A DNA stretch of 9,029 bases from positions 1 to 9,029 of the forward strand of contig JBBROH010000167.1 of NCBI GenBank assembly GCA_038229595.1, read 5' to 3'. Each line of letters starts with the position of its first letter. The stretch's first letter is position 1. Shown piece after piece: positions 6,885 through 9,029 of this stretch. The translations under genes and the position numbers were made by a program. The notes beneath the pieces were generated by a model. That model made no database searches, was not told where the DNA came from, and saw only the letters and a program-made list of their open reading frames with translations. This DNA is from JBBROH01 sp038229595. Its GTDB lineage: Bacteria > Chloroflexota > Chloroflexia > QHBQ01.

Positions 6885-6889
6885 CTCCC
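6885..6889 (-). promoter_or_regulatory. Ribosome binding site that fixes the transporter start
   Basis: Read leftward, AAGGGAG overlaps the A of the upstream TGA stop region and lies 8 nt before ATG at 6876. It decides between this start and a longer frame reaching 6954 inside the CvpA gene, and suggests translational coupling. Confidence 0.7.
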
Positions 6890-6890
6890 T

Positions 6891-7925
6891 TCAGTTGAGG
6901 CGTTTGCCGCAGTTGATACAGAATGGGCCGCTGGTGAATAGTTCGGTACCACAATGCGGGCAGGTACGTGCTGCTGTGTTGCTAGCAGGATTTAGGCCGC
7001 TACTCGGCCCAGGGAAGGTGGGCATCAGGTTGGTAGGCGGTTCGGGCGCACTGCCACCGTTGCCAAAGGCGGTCAGGCTGCCGCTGGCTGGTGCGCCGGG
7101 GTAGTTGCCGCTGTCGGAGCGGGGATAGGTCGCTTGCTGCACAGGATAGCTGTTGCCCAGGTAGGCAGGGGCTGGCGGCGGGGCTGGGCTGGGACGCAGG
7201 GTGCTGTAGACTGGATTGGCAGCCGTAGGGGAGTAGGCGTTGCTAGCAGGCGCAGCGTTGGGCTGGGCCGGGCGGCTGTAGTTGAGCAGGGGGGAACTGC
7301 CAGGGGTGATCACGCTGGGCTGGGCTACGGTCGGCTGCGCGCCAGGCTGCCCCACCAGATTGGGGCCGTAGACTGCCTGCACGTCAGGGCCAGTCAGGGT
7401 GCGGCTGCTCCGCACGAACGCGCTGGCGATGGTAAAGAACAGCAGGCCGATCACTACGGCCAGCAGCCCCCAGCTTGCCCAGTCGAGCAGGAAGGGGCCG
7501 CTGGCTGAGGCCAAAATGGGGCTAGCGGTGTTGCTGTTGTAGCCAAAGGCTTGCAGGTAGGTGAGCAGGTAGGCGGCAACCAGGCTGCCATTGAAGATGC
7601 CAAAGAGCAGGCCCAGGCTGCGGCTGGTGCGATCTTTCGGTAGGCGCACATGGCGCAACAGCATGGCGGGTGCGGCGTAGTTGACCAGCAGCACTATCGC
7701 GCCGAAGATGGTGAGGAAGGTCGCTAGCGACGCATCGAGCGGGCCGAGGCCGAACACGCTGGCAGTGTCGGACGACCAGAGTGCGCCCCAGCGTTCGTTG
7801 AAGAAGGCGGCCAGGAGGATGCCGCCAGTGGCCATCACCTCGCGCACTGCGCCCCGCGCCGCCCCGATCCCCGCAAACGCAACCAGCAAAACCGCCACCA
7901 CAATGTCAATCACCACGCTGTCCAT
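6891..7925 (-). CDS. CvpA-family membrane protein with C-terminal zinc ribbon
   Basis: A 344-aa protein. The N-terminal ~170 residues fit the CvpA (colicin V production) family: a short start into a first helix (residues 4-22), the family-typical G-x-x-RG turn (IGAARGAVREV, 20-30), and further helices at about 32-45, 66-88, 103-125 and 148-171. CvpA was first linked to colicin V export in E. coli, and its wider role is unclear. Residues ~175-318 are a long Pro/Ala/Ser/Asn/Tyr-rich linker, probably disordered. The last 25 residues form a zinc ribbon with four cysteines (322, 325, 336, 339) in CPHCG and CINCG, as in the double-CxxC ribbons at the ends of many membrane proteins. This fusion is not part of the basic CvpA fold. 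CCTCCC on the plus strand (7936-7941), i.e. GGGAGG leftward, lies 10 nt before ATG 7925, and a good promoter is just upstream. It is the first gene of the operon with the transporter. Confidence 0.82.
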   Translation of the reverse strand: MDSVVIDIVVAVLLVAFAGIGAARGAVREVMATGGILLAAFFNERWGALWSSDTASVFGLGPLDASLATFLTIFGAIVLLVNYAAPAMLLRHVRLPKDRTSRSLGLLFGIFNGSLVAAYLLTYLQAFGYNSNTASPILASASGPFLLDWASWGLLAVVIGLLFFTIASAFVRSSRTLTGPDVQAVYGPNLVGQPGAQPTVAQPSVITPGSSPLLNYSRPAQPNAAPASNAYSPTAANPVYSTLRPSPAPPPAPAYLGNSYPVQQATYPRSDSGNYPGAPASGSLTAFGNGGSAPEPPTNLMPTFPGPSSGLNPASNTAARTCPHCGTELFTSGPFCINCGKRLN

Positions 7926-7952
7926 CTGCCAGATACCTCCCTGCTTGTACCA

Positions 7953-7983
7953 ATTATACCATAATAGGGGTAGTACGCTTCAA
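7953..7983 (-). promoter_or_regulatory. Promoter of the CvpA-transporter operon
   Basis: Read leftward: TTGAAG (7983-7978), a 19-nt spacer, then TATAAT (7958-7953) preceded by TGG, an extended -10. The start of transcription would be near 7946, leaving a leader of only about 20 nt with the ribosome binding site in it. The spacer is longer than the 17-nt optimum, which the extended -10 can offset. Confidence 0.65.
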
Positions 7984-7993
7984 GTTAGACCGT

Positions 7994-8056
7994 GCTGAAG
8001 GCTGGCAGGTTGCAGGACAAAGTAAAGAGGCTCCCGCGTGGGCAGGAGCCTTCAGC
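7994..8056. repeat. 10-nt perfect inverted repeat overlapping the terminator stem
   Basis: GCTGAAGGCT (7994-8003) is the exact reverse complement of AGCCTTCAGC (8047-8056). The right copy shares five positions (8047-8051) with one arm of the terminator hairpin, so the two pairings exclude each other in RNA. It could be a regulatory alternative structure or chance. Confidence 0.5.
8018..8051 (-). terminator. Strong leftward hairpin terminator with no gene upstream
   Basis: Arms AGGCTCC (8028-8034) and GGAGCCT (8045-8051) are perfect. In leftward RNA the stem continues inward through U-G, G-C and C-G to a CCAC tetraloop, giving a 10-bp helix followed by CUUUACUUUG. In rightward RNA the inward extension is broken by a C-A mismatch, and the sequence after the hairpin is not U-rich. 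The direction is therefore leftward. The DNA upstream in that direction (8052-8388) has no protein gene. Confidence 0.6.
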
Positions 8057-8089
8057 TAAATGCTTGTGCTGCTAATGGTTAGGGGTTGC
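8018..8089 (-). ncRNA. Hypothetical small RNA of about 70 nt
   Basis: This is inferred from the pairing of a leftward extended -10 (8096-8104) with a strong leftward terminator (8028-8051). The interval has no reading frame of note and includes short self-pairing segments upstream of the terminator. It matches no RNA family I know. Alternatively the terminator simply stops antisense transcription arising near the EF-G promoter, or is part of a longer leader of the CvpA operon. Confidence 0.3.
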
Positions 8090-8095
8090 TGGACT

Positions 8096-8104
8096 ATTGT
8101 AGCA
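8096..8104 (-). promoter_or_regulatory. Possible leftward extended -10
   Basis: Read leftward the sequence is TGC followed by TACAAT, five of six bases of the -10 consensus with the TGn extension. No good -35 is found at 16-18 nt. If active it would start RNA near 8089 and the terminator would end it near 8018. Confidence 0.3.
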
Positions 8105-8208
8105 TAGGACTCGTTGTTACGTAGCAGTCTTCGCCTGCGGTTTTGCGGGATGATGGAAGGCTCTAATTATGCAATCTGGATCAACCACTTCGAGGCTAGC
8201 TGCTTGCG

Positions 8209-8238
8209 TTGCCAAACCCTTGACGGCTACGCTATAAT
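8209..8238 (+). promoter_or_regulatory. Promoter of the EF-G gene
   Basis: A perfect TATAAT (8233-8238) has TTGCCA (8209-8214) 18 nt upstream. A TTGACG at 8220-8225 is a better -35 by sequence but only 7 nt from the -10, so it is not usable with it. Transcription would begin near 8245, giving a leader of about 144 nt. Confidence 0.6.
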
Positions 8239-8388
8239 GTCCATTGCCAACAGCTTTAAGCCAAGAGACAAGGTTGCACCCCCGCATCCCCCAGCCCACC
8301 TGCCCCACAAACCGGGAGCTAGTAGGCGAGGGGACGGAGCGTGTTAGCTTGATAGATCCTAACAACCGTCACGAGGAGGCTAAACTCA

Positions 8389-9029
8389 ATGAGGAGCTAT
8401 AAGACGGAGCAGTTGCGTAATGTCGGCCTGTTTTCGCACAGTGGTGCGGGTAAGACTTCGCTGACCGAGGCGATGCTCTTTGCAGGCAAGGCGACCAGCC
8501 GCGTCGGGCGTATTGACGAGGGGAACACCGTTACCGACTACGACCCCGATGAGGTCAAGCGGCACAGTTCGGTTAACGTCGGCCTGGCCCCGGTCGAGTG
8601 GAGCGGTTGCAAGATCAACCTGCTAGATACTCCTGGCTATGCCGATTTCGTCGGTGAGGTTAAGGAAGCGATGCGGGTAGCCGATGCAGCTCTGATCCTG
8701 GTGGATGCGGTGGCTGGGGTGGAGGTCGGCACCGAGATAGTGGTGCGCTACGCCCGCGAACGCAACCTGCCTGCCATCTTTGTGATTAACAAGATGGATC
8801 GGGACAACGCCAACTTCGAGCGCACAGTGGAGCAAATCCAGAACCGCTTTGGCAAACTGATCGTGCCGATGCAGATACCGATTGGCGGCAGCAGCCTCTT
8901 TCGCGGGGTGATCGACCTCTGGCACATGAGAGCCTTTACCTACGCGCAGGCGAGTGGGCGGGCGGGCGACGGTAAGTTCGAGGAGGGCGACATCCCCGCA
9001 GACCTGAGGGCCAGCGCGGAAGCCTACCG
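8389..9029 (+). CDS. fusA: Elongation factor G paralogue (EF-G II-like), N-terminal G domain, cut by the window end
   Basis: The first 213 codons of a translational GTPase of about 700 residues. G motifs seen: P-loop SHSGAGKT (residues 16-23), DTPGY (80-84) and NKMD (134-137), with the family signature around GRIDEGNTVTDYDPDE (40-55). The pattern HSGAGKTSLTEA, with YDPDEVKR and DTPGYADFVGE, resembles the second EF-G type found beside canonical EF-G in many bacteria rather than the ribosomal housekeeping form (AHIDAGKT, DTPGH). EF-G proteins use GTP to move tRNA and mRNA through the ribosome or to split ribosomes; the duty of type II proteins is less certain. Two key places differ: the P-loop begins with Ser instead of Gly/Ala, and the usual catalytic His of the third motif is Tyr84. 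Switch I has Ser61 where canonical EF-G has Thr. GAGGAGG (8373-8379) lies 9 nt before ATG. No rpsL/rpsG/tuf neighbours are present, which also argues for a paralogue. Confidence 0.92.
   Translation, partial: MRSYKTEQLRNVGLFSHSGAGKTSLTEAMLFAGKATSRVGRIDEGNTVTDYDPDEVKRHSSVNVGLAPVEWSGCKINLLDTPGYADFVGEVKEAMRVADAALILVDAVAGVEVGTEIVVRYARERNLPAIFVINKMDRDNANFERTVEQIQNRFGKLIVPMQIPIGGSSLFRGVIDLWHMRAFTYAQASGRAGDGKFEEGDIPADLRASAEAY

Larger units (their letters stand above)
7926..8388. other. Divergent intergenic region (463 bp) without a credible protein gene
   Basis: The region separates the leftward CvpA operon from the rightward EF-G gene. From left to right it holds the operon promoter, one arm of a 10-nt inverted repeat, a strong leftward hairpin terminator, a possible leftward extended -10, and the EF-G promoter with a leader of about 144 nt. 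Open frames of 77 and 82 codons overlap here on opposite strands, but neither has a recognisable product or a good ribosome site. No tRNA was found on either strand. The EF-G leader contains a C-rich stretch around 8278-8312 and a small hairpin GTTAG/CTAAC (8343-8347 with 8359-8363) just before the ribosome site; no known riboswitch was recognised. Confidence 0.7.

Noticed and set aside
8114..8365. Overlapping 77- and 82-codon frames in the divergent spacer
   Set aside because: They overlap the EF-G promoter, lack good ribosome sites and have no recognisable sequence.
1..9029. CRISPR array, tRNA or rRNA genes
   Set aside because: No regularly spaced direct repeats, tRNA T-arm patterns or rRNA segments were found on reading both strands.

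Overview
The window looks like the chromosome of a GC-rich bacterium, most probably a member of the Chloroflexota. This is inferred from the gene types: a Ser/Thr-phosphatase-like membrane protein with an extracellular propeller, a group II-type elongation factor G, a CvpA protein with a zinc-ribbon tail, and an IS200/IS605-type tnpB. No rRNA or other definitive taxonomic marker is present, so the placement is tentative.

Layout. (1) Positions 1-~407 hold the 3' end of a tnpB gene (zinc finger plus last RuvC aspartate). It ends in a run of small hairpins that resemble the 3' scaffold of a TnpB guide RNA and the right end of the element. (2) Positions 419-678 are non-coding. They contain a near-perfect 18-bp interrupted palindrome (446-533) and an extended -10 promoter (575-603). 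(3) Positions 679-5406 form a rightward three-gene cluster for the cell envelope: a 957-aa protein made of a degenerate PP2C domain, one transmembrane helix and an extracellular beta-propeller; a secreted protein with two PKD domains; and a small lipoprotein with an NTF2-like fold. Spacings are 14 and 37 nt. (4) A hairpin at 5416-5437 separates this cluster from a convergent leftward operon. (5) That operon (7925 to 5461) encodes a CvpA-family membrane protein with a C-terminal zinc ribbon, then an AI-2E/PerM-type transporter 14 nt downstream. (6) Positions 7926-8388 are a divergent regulatory region with a promoter for each flanking gene. It also holds a strong leftward terminator that no visible gene explains. 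(7) Positions 8389-9029 are the N-terminal G domain of an EF-G paralogue that runs off the end.

Functionally, the rightward cluster reads as a surface or envelope module. The first protein could couple an extracellular propeller to a cytoplasmic, probably non-catalytic, PP2C-fold domain, and the two exported partners are likely displayed outside the membrane. The leftward operon joins two multi-pass membrane proteins of poorly defined role. The most unusual features are the pseudophosphatase-propeller architecture, the orphan leftward terminator (possible small RNA), the large palindrome after the transposon end, and the altered G motifs of the EF-G paralogue.
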